Positions 17,701 to 25,468 of a DNA stretch of 64,000 nt are shown here, in pieces. A program made the translations under genes and the position numbers. Below the pieces are notes generated by a model. It had not been told where the DNA came from and did no database searches. It was given only the letters and a program-made list of their open reading frames with translations. Location: the NCBI RefSeq assembly GCF_000724085.1, contig NZ_CCDL010000001.1, positions 1,426,001-1,490,000 on the forward strand, written 5' to 3'. Within the stretch, counting starts at the first letter, position 1. Every line of letters begins with the position of its first letter. The DNA is from Oceanobacillus manasiensis. Lineage in GTDB: Bacteria > Bacillota > Bacilli > Bacillales > Amphibacillaceae.

Positions 17701-17834
17701 TGGACCTACAACAATCAGGAAGAATGATTGGCGTTATTTCACATGTTCAAGAACTGAAAGCAATTTTCCCAGCTGTTCTGGAAGTGAAGAAAACGAAGGA
17801 AGGCTCGAGCAGGGCGGCATTTTTAATAAAGTAA
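14742..17834 (+). CDS. sbcC: SbcC ATPase subunit (Rad50 homologue)
   Basis: The 1030-residue SMC-like ATPase is the partner of SbcD. The N-terminal lobe has Walker A GNTGAGKTT (35-43) and a Q-loop region (LPQGEFRKLL). Long coiled coils follow on both sides of a zinc hook CPVCG (C521 and C524). The C-terminal lobe has the signature LSGGEKF near 933 and Walker B MFIDEGFGTLD near 965. All key residues are present, so the gene looks intact. KEENK/EQ-rich coiled coils explain the biased composition. It ends at a terminator shared with the convergent MFS gene. Confidence 0.95.
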   Translation: MKPLKLTLTAFGPYKEKESINFTDLKENRLFVISGNTGAGKTTIFDGISFALYGSASGQDRENNTMLRSDFADDDTHTSVELEFALNERTYRVLRQLGHVKQGNKTKTGERYEFFETTNGHEVPAVDRQMVSEIDKKIEQLIGLTQDQFKQIVMLPQGEFRKLLTSQTENKEEILRRLFKTEPYKHITEKIKQKRLVMDDAYKQAKRERDQHIGAISQTLPKRENGTLFPLLETEYQNTKQVLDALEEERQFYEAKIVEDKAVYEDAYKRHNEKQTIYHHSKAQNERFAVLEQKENRLKELENQTDLFKKKEVQLEQAERAQSLAPYEKQREEWRRDEIAKQEARKEAELNQKQMDEKRVEVQAAYEKEENKKAEREAVRKELDKLHDYLPVVKEMDEAKQRLQRLHQQGKATYTEWQQAKEKLEKQKSLAEQVDKKIKTLDQQVEKLPDKERQLGKMREQIKLVMDYLKWKDHLATIETEISQQKKVVEEKRSISLKLEENWISNQATLLATHLHDGEACPVCGSLDHPQKAVTSANSVTKEQLDKGKQEFDLVDSKYKEAVANYQTASSQVKEKAQELNSHSISLENAEQRKDKLTQMGTALKQEIAQLEEARKELAREKKSYEQLKETTKQLEATVQEKEKAYQEIKSSYDTSKAVYQDRVNNIPEEVRVLSELEQKIQQAKKQQEMLENAWESIQKKFQQVKEMQAKAGERLTHVQKQFHETTAKREEVEKQFTSALNESGFATETDYHEATLTEDERTKLKNSIEQFKQTLSTVKEQVTELQTELKDKQKVDLTTIEAELAELKAAYENALKTWHESRNYHQETKDLQQNIEKASEASGELERKLRTVSDLYDAIRGQNNRKVSFERYLQIEYLEQIIDAANHRLKPLSNGQYFLMRSDRQESHGRQSGLALDVHDAYTGQTRDVKTLSGGEKFNASLCLALGMSDVIQSFQGNISIKTMFIDEGFGTLDEEALNKAIDTLVDLQQSGRMIGVISHVQELKAIFPAVLEVKKTKEGSSRAAFLIK

Positions 17835-17839
17835 AAAGA

Positions 17840-17877
17840 AACACAGTACTAGCCATTTGGCTCTGTACTGTGTTTTT
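17840..17877. terminator. Bidirectional terminator between sbcC and the MFS gene
   Basis: AACACAGTAC (17840-17849) pairs with GTACTGTGTT (17865-17874), with T-rich flanks on both strands. It lies between convergent genes. Confidence 0.8.
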
Positions 17878-17883
17878 CGTTAG

Positions 17884-19068
17884 CTAAGCGTTTTGAAGTT
17901 TTTGTTGTTTTTTATAATACGTATTAAACATTACCATTACGACAAGGACAACGGCGGCACAAATCAAGTATAGGCTCTGATAGCCAAAACCTGCTACAAC
18001 CAGTCCCCAAATGAAGGAGCCTAATGCAATACCCGCATCATATAGCATAAAGAAAGTCGCGGTTGCATGGCCGCTTCGTGTTGGCTCAGTTGACTGAATT
18101 GCCATCGTTTGGAAGCTTGGCAGCAATGTGCCATAACCAAGTCCAATTAAAGCTGCTGCAATGAAAAGCATCAAGGGAGTAGTTGTAATACTTAATACAA
18201 CGAGACCTGCCACAAAAAATAGCAGGCATGGAAGGATGACAAAACGTGCTCCCCTGCTGTCAAAGGCTCTCCCTAGAGATGGTCTGGATAGTAGCATTAC
18301 ACCAGCGAAGACGAGGAAGAAAAAGCTTGATGCAGCTGCTAGCCCAATTGACTCTGTATACACCGAAATGAATGAGACGATACTAGCGTACGCAAGAGCA
18401 ATAAAGCTAGCAATAATTGCAATAGGCAATGCTTTTAATTCTATTAAACTGTGAATAGAAAACTTTTCTTTTTTTATCGTAGTTTTTACATCTTCCGTTT
18501 CTTGAACGGTGACAAGCAAGGCGGATAAGATCCCGGCAATCATAAATATACTTAGAATAATAAATAATGTCTGGAAGCTAACAAATTGTAGCAAGGTTAA
18601 GCCTATAAATGGTCCCACTACGACTGCAAGATTCATAGCCATTGCAAAATATCCTAGGCCTGCTCCCCGGCGTGAGGCTGGAATGATATCGGCAGCAATA
18701 GCTCCTGTAGCCGTGGTTATTACGCCAAAGGAAAGACCATGAATGAAACGCAAAATCATTAAGGGAACAAAGGATTCAATCCCTATATAGAAAAACGTTG
18801 TAAGCGTAAAAATGCTAATACTTAATACAAGACCTTTTTTCTTCCCTATTCTATCAAGTAGACCAGCTGATACAGGTCTTACAATAATGGCAGCAATCAG
18901 CATCGATGTGACGACTAGACCACCTTGAGCTTCCGTTCCACCCATGTTTTGAATGACATAGAGGGGAAGGGTTGTTAATAATGTATAAAATACAACAAAC
19001 AATAAAAATTGTGTTATCGAAATGCTAATAAAACTTTTCGTCCATATCTTTTCTAATTGGTTTTTCAT
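17884..19068 (-). CDS. Major facilitator superfamily efflux transporter
   Basis: The 394-residue protein has twelve hydrophobic segments. The loop between helices 2 and 3 carries RPVSAGLLDRIGKKKG, a standard MFS motif A variant; GAIAADIIPASRRGAGLGYF follows helix 4. It overlaps the upstream marR gene by four bases (ATGA), so the two are translationally coupled. The marR-MFS arrangement suggests an inducible drug or toxic-compound exporter. The substrate cannot be told. Confidence 0.88.
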   Translation of the reverse strand: MKNQLEKIWTKSFISISITQFLLFVVFYTLLTTLPLYVIQNMGGTEAQGGLVVTSMLIAAIIVRPVSAGLLDRIGKKKGLVLSISIFTLTTFFYIGIESFVPLMILRFIHGLSFGVITTATGAIAADIIPASRRGAGLGYFAMAMNLAVVVGPFIGLTLLQFVSFQTLFIILSIFMIAGILSALLVTVQETEDVKTTIKKEKFSIHSLIELKALPIAIIASFIALAYASIVSFISVYTESIGLAAASSFFFLVFAGVMLLSRPSLGRAFDSRGARFVILPCLLFFVAGLVVLSITTTPLMLFIAAALIGLGYGTLLPSFQTMAIQSTEPTRSGHATATFFMLYDAGIALGSFIWGLVVAGFGYQSLYLICAAVVLVVMVMFNTYYKKQQKLQNA

Positions 19069-19496
19069 TCTGTATTCTCTCCTGCTGATTTCAGTTTTCC
19101 TAAAAGCGTAAATAATTGGTTCTTTTCTTGTTGTGATAGAGAAGAAAGCATCTCTTGATCGAAGCTTGCCACGGAGTCCTTCACTTGTGGAATTTTTTCA
19201 ATTGCTAATGGAGTTAATTCAATAATGCGTTCTCGTTTATCCTTACCTTGCTTCCTACTAATCCACCCGTTTTCTTCAAGGCGAACTAGAGTCCGAGTCA
19301 CAGTAGGAGCCTCTGTATTTAAATACTTCCAAATCTCAGTCTGCGTCATCGTCCCAAACCTGTCTAGACAGTAGAGAATCGCCCACTGGGAAGCATATAA
19401 GTCAAAACCTTTTAATCTCGTGTTTAACTCTTTCACTGTATAACGGAACCCTTGATTTAAGGCGTGCATAATATCCCGGTTTTCTACATCCTTCAC
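19065..19496 (-). CDS. MarR-family transcriptional regulator
   Basis: This 143-residue winged-helix regulator has the recognition region TQTEIWKYLNTEAPTVTRTLVRLEENGWI (about 52-80) and the wing with DKRERIIELT (86-95), both typical of MarR. The start is a GTG at 19496 with AGAGGTGG upstream. A palindrome lies just ahead of it. It probably represses itself and the downstream MFS gene until a ligand binds. Confidence 0.9.
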   Translation of the reverse strand: MKDVENRDIMHALNQGFRYTVKELNTRLKGFDLYASQWAILYCLDRFGTMTQTEIWKYLNTEAPTVTRTLVRLEENGWISRKQGKDKRERIIELTPLAIEKIPQVKDSVASFDQEMLSSLSQQEKNQLFTLLGKLKSAGENTE

Positions 19497-19516
19497 TTAC
19501 AACCACCTCTTTTATA

Positions 19517-19534
19517 TATTTACCTAAGTAAATA
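19517..19534 (-). promoter_or_regulatory. Probable MarR operator
   Basis: The 18-bp sequence TATTTACCTAAGTAAATA has perfect 7-bp arms with a 4-bp centre. It lies about 20 bases upstream of the marR start codon, the usual place for autoregulation. Confidence 0.55.
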
Positions 19535-19576
19535 AATACCCGAACAATCCTACAGGAAAATTGGCTAGTTGTAAAG

Positions 19577-19858
19577 GGGATTGGCTTAATATGAGACAAG
19601 GAGGTGCTTGATGATAAACCTAGTGAGATCGCAACAGGAACTCCTAAAATAAATAAGATAATAATGGATACAAAATATGTGCTAGTATCATTGCGCTTCA
19701 CCTCTCTCGAATGTTGTACTTTTTCTATCTTCAATCATGACAGCGGTTGTATTAAGTAGTAACAGCAGAGTTCCTAAAGGAATGGCTGCATATGCCCAAC
19801 TCATAGAAAATTGCAATGTCGGTGTTGCCTGGTTTAATACAGTTAATGTCAAAACAGA
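19577..19858 (-). pseudogene. Decayed TRAP transporter genes (DctQ 3' end and DctM 5' end)
   Basis: On the minus strand, 19858-19688 encodes a DctQ-like C-terminus (LNQATPTLQFSMSWAYAAIPLGT, then a short basic tail and TGA). An ATG overlaps that stop as ATGA, the usual DctQ-DctM junction. In a shifted frame the DNA then reads VSIIILFILGVPVAISLGLSS, a typical DctM N-terminus, before it stops matching near 19577. Both genes are truncated and DctM is frameshifted. It is not a copy of the intact TRAP genes at 45 kb, whose DctQ tail differs. Confidence 0.7.
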
Positions 19859-19865
19859 ATCATAA

Positions 19866-20105
19866 TTTGAGGATTATTATCCCGCCAAGTATTCCTTCTA
19901 TCGGCAAGTTGAACCTATTTATGGGAAATGGATATAAGTGACTTCTCCCTTTGTTCGGATTGAAGGGAAGAAGCCATCTAAAGAGCATATTATGCATCAA
20001 GACATATACAGTGAACGACTAGAAATCAATGCCATTTTGCATGCATCGTCATTCTACAGTACGTTAATTGCAAATAGAAGTACCTTCATCCACACCCCCG
20101 CATAA
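19866..20105 (+). pseudogene. C-terminal gene remnant, family unknown, one in-frame stop
   Basis: One frame reads DYYPAKYSFYRQVEPIYGKWI, TAA, then VTSPFVRIEGKKPSKEHIMH and ERLEINAILHASSFYSTL, ending at TAA 20103. The protein-like composition on both sides of a single stop in the same frame suggests a decayed gene end. I do not recognise the family. It abuts the TRAP remnant in opposite orientation, so the region looks like a deletion junction. Confidence 0.5.
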
Positions 20106-20187
20106 AGAATTTTCAAGTGTGTTTTGATTTAACAGAAATGGTCGTGTTTAACATTAAAATCCAAATATTTTATTTATAAAAAATATA

Positions 20188-20216
20188 TTGACAATTTAAA
20201 AATAGGGGCATAGAAT
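20188..20216 (+). promoter_or_regulatory. Strong sigma-A promoter for the permease-amidohydrolase pair
   Basis: TTGACA (20188-20193), 17-bp spacer, TAGAAT (20211-20216). It is about 90 bases upstream of the permease ATG. Confidence 0.75.
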
Positions 20217-20304
20217 GGGTAATAATCTTTTACTGTTTACTTCGTTAAAGTGATGTCACAATGTAACGCAGGAACAAATTTAGTAGAGAAAGAAGCTGAT
20301 CCTC

Positions 20305-21471
20305 ATGATAGACGAGCCCATTGTTGCTGCCATGCTAATATTTGCCTTATTCGCATTGGGAGAATTTTTATCCGTTGTTTCCAGAGCAAGAATCCCGATG
20401 TTATTTGTCGTGATGTTCGGTTATTTACTCTTACTTTGGACAGGTGTTTTTCCACCTGATATAGCCGACAAGGCGAATATTTCCGCTTTCGCTTCTATTT
20501 TGCCAGCGGTGCTGATTGTGCATATGGGGACATTAATCCCTTTTAAACAACTGAAGGAGCAGTATAAGGCAGTTCTTATTGCCTTATCCGGGATCCTTGT
20601 CGCCGTAGTGCTTGTCATTTCATTGGTCACACCGATTGTTGGCTACACATCTTCTGTGGTTGGATTAGGGCCATTAACAGGTGGAATTATCGCATTTGTT
20701 ATTACATCAGAACGTTTGCAGGAACTTGGACTAGTTAGCTTAATCACCATTCCGGCACTCATTTTAGGGATTCAAAATTTTGTTGGAATGCCACTTGCTG
20801 CATTTTTTTTACGTAAGCTTGGCGTCTCCATACAAAAAGAACTGCGTGAGACAGGCTATCAGACAGTAGCCGCTACGAAAGATAAGCAAGAAAAAAGCAA
20901 GAAAAGCTTGCTTCCGGAAAAATACCAAACACAGGTTATTCTTCTTTTTCAAGTATTTTTAGGTGCTGCCATAGCGGTAGTTCTTGGATCCCTGACTGGC
21001 ATTAATTATAGTCTATGGGCACTTGGAATAGGCATTATTGGAACCTATTTTGGCTTCTATCAAGGAAGTATGATGGAGAAGGCAAATTCCTTTGGGATAA
21101 CGATGGCACTCTTAATTGTTGTTGTGATGTCTTCCATGAATTCGATCACACCATCCATGTTTACGGACTATCTTCCAGAGGTGCTTTTGATTATGGTGGT
21201 TGGGATAATCGGAATTTTAATTGGTGGCTATTTCAGTTCTAAATTATTTAAATGGAATCCAAATAAAGGAATACCTGTTGCCTTAACAGCACTATTCGGG
21301 TTTCCTGGTGATTATATTATCTGTGAGGAAGTCAGCAGAAGTATAGGAAAGGATGAGAAGGAAAGAAAGGCAATTTTTAACGAGATTTTAACACCGATGC
21401 TGGTCGGTGGATTTACGACCGTCACGATTGCATCGATTGTCATTGCAAGTATTCTTGTGGGTACACTATAA
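20305..21471 (+). CDS. Multi-pass membrane protein, probable permease
   Basis: This 388-residue protein has about eleven hydrophobic segments and a charged cytoplasmic loop near residues 185-210 (KDKQEKSKKSLLPEK). A conserved-looking GFPGDYIICEEVSRSIGKDE segment lies near the C-terminus. I cannot name the family with confidence. It is followed after 26 bases by a metal-dependent amidohydrolase, so it probably imports that enzyme's substrate, perhaps a small peptide or N-acyl amino acid. The ribosome binding site at the ATG is weak (GAAAGAAG). Confidence 0.7.
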   Translation: MIDEPIVAAMLIFALFALGEFLSVVSRARIPMLFVVMFGYLLLLWTGVFPPDIADKANISAFASILPAVLIVHMGTLIPFKQLKEQYKAVLIALSGILVAVVLVISLVTPIVGYTSSVVGLGPLTGGIIAFVITSERLQELGLVSLITIPALILGIQNFVGMPLAAFFLRKLGVSIQKELRETGYQTVAATKDKQEKSKKSLLPEKYQTQVILLFQVFLGAAIAVVLGSLTGINYSLWALGIGIIGTYFGFYQGSMMEKANSFGITMALLIVVVMSSMNSITPSMFTDYLPEVLLIMVVGIIGILIGGYFSSKLFKWNPNKGIPVALTALFGFPGDYIICEEVSRSIGKDEKERKAIFNEILTPMLVGGFTTVTIASIVIASILVGTL

Positions 21472-21497
21472 AATTTAATAGAAGGGGAGCATTACAT

Positions 21498-22760
21498 ATG
21501 ACATACACATTTGTAAAGAACGGTACGTTGATTGATGGCAATGGAGGAGAACCAGTAGAAAAGGCTGCTGTACTACTAAACGATGGGAAAATTGAGGCAG
21601 TGGGAAAAGAAGCAGAATTGGCATCACTAAAACCTGACGCAAAAGTAGTCGATGCTGATGGAGGCTACATTTTACCAGGTCTGTTTGATACCCATGTTCA
21701 CATGATGTTCCAAAAAGCAGAGATGCAAAAAACATTGGAAATACCTTTCTCCTTGCGTTTTTACCAGGCGATGGATTATTTAAAGAAAACGATTGATATC
21801 GGGATCACTTCTGTAAGGGATGCAGGTTTTACCGATGTTGGTGTGAAACAAGCGATTGAAGAAGGATTAATTGTTGGACCAAGAATGCAGGTAAGCATTA
21901 ATCCCCTTACCATTACTGGTGGCCATGGAGATTCTTGGATGCGATCTGGCATAGATGTTACAAATGCAACTTACCCTTCCATGCCTGATGGGATATGTGA
22001 CGGCCCTGATCAAGTACACAAAAAGGTGCGTGAAATGCTACGTGCAGGAGCTGATATTATAAAGGTACACGCAACAGGAGGGGTGCTTAGTCCTACTGAC
22101 CATCCAGAATTCACGCAATTCTCCAAAGAAGAGTTGGAGATTATTGTGAGGGAAGCGAGATTCCGTAATGGAGTAAAGGTAATGGCCCATGCTCAAGGAT
22201 CTGAGGGGATAAAAAATGCAGTGCGTGCCGGAATACATTCAATTGAACATGGTATTTACTTGGACGATGAGGCAATTGATTTAATGTTAAAGCACGGTAC
22301 GTACTTAGTGCCAACATTGCTTGCGCCGGTATCTGTACTGGAGTTGGCCGAAACAACGAATGACATGCCAGCCTATGCGGTAGAAAAGTCAAAAGAGGTT
22401 GCTGAGATCCATAAAAATAGTATTGCCAAGGCTCATCGTGCGGGAGTGAAAATCGCAATGGGAACGGATGCTGGCGTAATGCCACATGGTACCAACTTAA
22501 GAGAGCTTGGCCTAATGTGTGAGATAGGGATGTCCCCAATGGAAGCTCTACAGGCAACGACAAAAGTGGCTGCTGAATGTATGGGTTGGGATAACAAACT
22601 AGGTACATTGGAAACTGGAAAAGTAGCGGATCTAATCATTACGAAGACCAATCCACTTACGGACATCCGCAGTCTAGAAAATAAAGAAAATATCACAACA
22701 GTCATTAAAGATGGACAGCTCGTGAAGCAAAATACGGTTAGAACTACAGTACATATGTAA
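21498..22760 (+). CDS. Amidohydrolase-superfamily metal-dependent hydrolase (prolidase-like)
   Basis: This 420-residue enzyme belongs to the binuclear-metal amidohydrolases. Ligands are visible: H66 and H68 (FDTHVH), K189 in IIKVHATGG (the carboxylated lysine), H231 (AHAQG), H251 (IEHG) and D324 (GTDAG). The family includes Xaa-Pro and Xaa-Arg dipeptidases and imidazolonepropionase-like enzymes; the LFDTHVH and GTDAGV signature favours the dipeptidase group. AAGGGGAG lies upstream. It forms an operon with the membrane protein. The stop codon coincides with the edge of a reverse palindromic repeat. Confidence 0.85.
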   Translation: MTYTFVKNGTLIDGNGGEPVEKAAVLLNDGKIEAVGKEAELASLKPDAKVVDADGGYILPGLFDTHVHMMFQKAEMQKTLEIPFSLRFYQAMDYLKKTIDIGITSVRDAGFTDVGVKQAIEEGLIVGPRMQVSINPLTITGGHGDSWMRSGIDVTNATYPSMPDGICDGPDQVHKKVREMLRAGADIIKVHATGGVLSPTDHPEFTQFSKEELEIIVREARFRNGVKVMAHAQGSEGIKNAVRAGIHSIEHGIYLDDEAIDLMLKHGTYLVPTLLAPVSVLELAETTNDMPAYAVEKSKEVAEIHKNSIAKAHRAGVKIAMGTDAGVMPHGTNLRELGLMCEIGMSPMEALQATTKVAAECMGWDNKLGTLETGKVADLIITKTNPLTDIRSLENKENITTVIKDGQLVKQNTVRTTVHM

Positions 22761-22913
22761 AGTGAAACTTCAATCAGTAGGAGTTTTCAATATCTACCAC
22801 TGATTGTTAGTTGAACGAATCGGGGTGTTAGCGTCCGTTTACTCCCACTAAAAACTAACGGTTTTACTTCATGTTTTGAAGCGGGAGTCTTACGGACGGT
22901 TACACCGGGTTAA
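22758..22913 (-). repeat. ~157-bp palindromic repeat, reverse copy
   Basis: It runs TAAAGTGAAACTTCAATCAG ... CGAATCGGGGTGTTAGCGTCC ... TTACACCGGGTTAA, the reverse complement of the other copies. Its first three bases form the TAA stop of the amidohydrolase gene. Confidence 0.9.
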
Positions 22914-22916
22914 AGT

Positions 22917-22956
22917 AGCAAAAAGGAGAGAAAAGCTTCCACTTTTCTCTCCTTTT
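22917..22956 (-). terminator. Terminator of the padR operon
   Basis: Perfect 15-bp stem AAAAGGAGAGAAAAG (22921-22935) / complement (22942-22956), followed on the minus strand by TTTTTGC. It overlaps the stop codon of the last gene by one base. Confidence 0.8.
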
Positions 22957-23147
22957 CATGTGTTTTTCTGGTTATACAACCGACTTGCACGCGTTACGCT
23001 TAGCGCTAGAAGGAGGAGGGATAATACAATAAAAAATACCCATCCATCCAAATCTCTTGCTGCTAACAAGATGGCAATAATGCTTCCAATAATAGAAGCG
23101 GAAAAGCTGAGCATCGTCTTAACATCTTTTAACATGGTATAAATCAT
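22956..23147 (-). CDS. Small membrane protein in the padR operon
   Basis: The 63-residue protein has two hydrophobic segments (about 12-31 and 36-52) and a short polar tail. GCGAGG lies about seven bases before the ATG. It is 18 bases downstream of the interrupted gene at 23166 and in the same direction. Function unknown; PadR operons often encode small membrane proteins of envelope-stress type. Confidence 0.6.
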   Translation of the reverse strand: MIYTMLKDVKTMLSFSASIIGSIIAILLAARDLDGWVFFIVLSLLLLALSVTRASRLYNQKNT

Positions 23148-23165
23148 GATTTTTCCTCGCTTTTC

Positions 23166-23543
23166 TTATTTTGTGTGCTTTTGAAAAAGAAACAAAACCT
23201 TTATTATGCCACATTCATAGCAAAAATAGGACATGGCGATCACACTGAACAGCAAAATCCATCCTATGGAGAAATCAGGTATGGGAGCCATGGAAAGGCA
23301 ATATCCAGTAAATGCACACACAACGATAAGTAAAAGAAACAGGGAAAAACTATTTTGTAAATAATAGAGCGATGTATGCGATGAAGATTTGACCATATCT
23401 TTCCCAGCAAGTAATCGTTCCAAGAAACCGTGGAATAAGATGTTCAATACATCTCGAATGGTTGGCTTTTCCATTCTTAGTATATATTACAATTCTTCCC
23501 CGTAACGTTCACGCCACTTTTTGGATACACATAGAGTAGCCAT
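23166..23543 (-). pseudogene. PadR-associated membrane protein interrupted by one in-frame stop
   Basis: ATG 23543 follows the padR stop by one base and encodes MATLCVSKKWRERYGEEL, which resembles the HAAS-type N-terminus of PadR partner proteins (KWRERYGEEL). A TAA at 23489-23487 interrupts the frame, and the same frame continues YILRMEKPTIRDVLNILF into a 102-residue stretch that starts at ATG 23474 and holds two hydrophobic segments. The only defect seen is the single stop. Reinitiation at 23474 may still give the membrane part, and that piece alone could be annotated as a hypothetical CDS. Confidence 0.65.
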
Positions 23544-23544
23544 T

Positions 23545-23850
23545 TCATAATAAACCAAGCCTCCTGCGTCCCAATGTCGTCACTTGTTCCAATTCTTTTA
23601 AACTTTCTTCAAGATATGCTTTGCCTGTTGAGGTAATTTTATATGGCTTTCTCCTATTTTGTAGAGGCATTGCTTCAATGAGTTCCAGCTTTTCCATTCG
23701 GCTGATGGCACCATATAACGTTCCAGGGCTAAGTTTTTTATGATACTGTTGCTCAATATCTTCCATAATCGCATAGCCATGTTTTTCACCTTCAGCCAAA
23801 CTAATTAGGATAAATAAAGCAGGCTCAGAAAATCGATCAAGTGATTGCAT
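23545..23850 (-). CDS. PadR-family transcriptional regulator
   Basis: This 101-residue protein is a minimal PadR (subfamily 2 size). The winged helix is clear: EPALFILISLAEGEKHGYAI (9-28), LSPGTLYGAISRMEKLELI (40-58) and RRKPYKITSTGKAYLEE (66-82). It heads an operon with membrane proteins, the usual PadR context, and a wide palindrome lies just upstream. It probably represses its own operon. Confidence 0.9.
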   Translation of the reverse strand: MQSLDRFSEPALFILISLAEGEKHGYAIMEDIEQQYHKKLSPGTLYGAISRMEKLELIEAMPLQNRRKPYKITSTGKAYLEESLKELEQVTTLGRRRLGLL

Positions 23851-23864
23851 AGCTCCACCTCGTT

Positions 23865-23896
23865 ATTACGTTTTGTGTTATATCGTACAACGTAAT
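23865..23896 (-). promoter_or_regulatory. Probable PadR operator
   Basis: Arms ATTACGTT (23865-23872) and AACGTAAT (23889-23896) are separated by 16 bp, and imperfect pairing continues outward (CGTT...AACG). It lies 15-45 bases upstream of padR. Confidence 0.5.
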
Positions 23897-23990
23897 AGTA
23901 ACGAAAAATGTTGTATTGGTCAACAAATACGTTGAGAGAACAAAATCATGGTATGCTAGTTTTAGAGAAAGAATAGTAAGGAGTTTTAAC

Positions 23991-25064
23991 ATGTATGAAA
24001 AATTACTGCGCCTAATTATTACATTAGGGCTAGCTTCGATTGGTGGCTATCTCTTTACCCTTTTACATATGCCCCTCCCTTGGGTACTTGGTGCCCTAAC
24101 GTTTACCTTTATTGCACAAGGGCTGCTTAAGCAGGATGCCTATATTCCGGCTCCACTTAAAAATACAGGCTTTATTATACTAGGAATTTATTTTGGACTA
24201 TATTTCACGTTGGAAACGTTCCAGACGGTGTTTCCTTATTTTCTACCATATATTTTGCTAACGCTCCTGCTTATTTCTGCAAGTATATTGTTAAGTATAG
24301 CGGTGACAAAGCTTCCATGGGTGAAAGTAGACAGCATGACAAGTATCTTTGGGGGGATTCCAGGGGGCTTGTCTGAAATGACATTAGCAAGTGAGGCATT
24401 TCATGCACGTACGTCATTGGTTGTGATTTTTCAAACGATCCGTCTCGTCACAGTTCTTTTTACCGTTCCATCTGTGATGGCTTTACTATTCGGTCAAGGG
24501 ACAGGAAGCACCACGAGTGGGCAGGCCACTACAGAATTCGTCCTTGGTTCACCTACTAGCTATCTGTGGTTTATACTTCCTGCATTAGCAGGTTTATATT
24601 TAAACAAAAAAATACCGGCTGGGATGATCATTGGAGCTATAGGTGTAACGGCATTTCTCAATATTAGTATAGTTGATCTCCCATCCATTCCACCCCTGCT
24701 TATGAACGCAGCACAAGTAGCTGTTGGAGTGAGCCTAGGAAAAAATATTCTGTTTCGCGATTTAAAAGCTGGTGGGAAGATGTCTATCGTCTACTTTGGG
24801 ACTTCCCTTATTATCATAGCTTTTTCAATTCTACTAGGAGCCATTTTGGCCAGTCTGACATCTCTTGATTATGTTACAGCGATACTTAGCATTGCACCTG
24901 GTGGCTTGTTTGAAATGGTGTTAACAGCATATAGTCTTGATGGGGATCCTGCTATCGTCAGTTCCCTACAGCTTATTCGCATTCTCGTTATCGTAATTGG
25001 AGTACCACCATTTTTAGGTATGCTTTTTCGGAAAGAGAGAACAGCCAGTAATGAGACCTTGTGA
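23991..25064 (+). CDS. AbrB-family (duplicated AbrB region) membrane protein
   Basis: The 357-residue protein has about ten hydrophobic segments in two similar halves. Each half has a GG-P-G-L/F-EM motif: IFGGIPGGLSEMTLASEA in the first and IAPGGLFEMVLTAYSL in the second, which is the mark of the family once called ammonia monooxygenase/AbrB. The role is unproven; a transporter is likely. The frame opens at 23916, but AAGGAG before ATG 23991 fixes the start. A terminator begins inside the last codons. Confidence 0.8.
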   Translation: MYEKLLRLIITLGLASIGGYLFTLLHMPLPWVLGALTFTFIAQGLLKQDAYIPAPLKNTGFIILGIYFGLYFTLETFQTVFPYFLPYILLTLLLISASILLSIAVTKLPWVKVDSMTSIFGGIPGGLSEMTLASEAFHARTSLVVIFQTIRLVTVLFTVPSVMALLFGQGTGSTTSGQATTEFVLGSPTSYLWFILPALAGLYLNKKIPAGMIIGAIGVTAFLNISIVDLPSIPPLLMNAAQVAVGVSLGKNILFRDLKAGGKMSIVYFGTSLIIIAFSILLGAILASLTSLDYVTAILSIAPGGLFEMVLTAYSLDGDPAIVSSLQLIRILVIVIGVPPFLGMLFRKERTASNETL

Positions 25065-25086
25065 TCTCGTTGCTGGCTTTATTTAT
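25044..25086 (+). terminator. Terminator overlapping the AbrB-family gene stop
   Basis: GCCAGTAATGAGA (25044-25056) pairs over 13 positions (two G-U) with TCTCGTTGCTGGC (25065-25077), followed by TTTATTTAT. Confidence 0.75.
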
Positions 25087-25228
25087 CTATTGCAATGCTG
25101 TCAATCTCCTTCCTAGTTGGATATCGGGTGCTACAGTCGGATAAAAAATCTTACTATAGAGAAGCAAGTTAAAGAATTTTTTTAATGGAAAGTGGATTAA
25201 CTTAGAACAACGTACTCAACAGTAAATA

Positions 25229-25275
25229 AAGCAACCAGTACGGGTACAGAAGGTACTGGTTGCTTTTATTTTTCA
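25229..25275 (+). terminator. Second, strong terminator in the 25.1-25.4 kb gap
   Basis: AAGCAACCAGTAC (25229-25241) pairs perfectly with GTACTGGTTGCTT (25253-25265), then TTATTTTT. No gene is recognised between the two terminators or from 25276 to 25468, so this may end a lost gene or be a backup. Confidence 0.75.
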
Positions 25276-25468
25276 TGTTTTTAGCTTTCATATTGAAAGA
25301 CTACAATATTCTTATGGTATTTCAAAAGCTTTATATGAAGGTTAAATTGCTTTGTCTTCGAAATGAATTTAAGTCCTAGTGTGTATTTTCATTGAATTCA
25401 GTCTTATTCATTAATATAATTAACTCCAAGTTGAAATTTTCAATTATTTTACTTGGGGGGATGAGAAA

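Noticed and set aside
19402..19734. 110-residue minus-strand ORF overlapping marR
   Set aside because: Its N-terminal part is the DctM remnant frame and its C-terminal part is a shadow of marR; it is not one gene.
22141..22608. 155-residue minus-strand ORF opposite the amidohydrolase
   Set aside because: Shadow frame; Leu/Pro/His-rich composition with no known motif.
25425..25445. CodY-like box upstream of the YfcC gene
   Set aside because: AATTTTCAATTATTT differs from the 15-bp consensus at about four positions, which is common by chance in AT-rich DNA.
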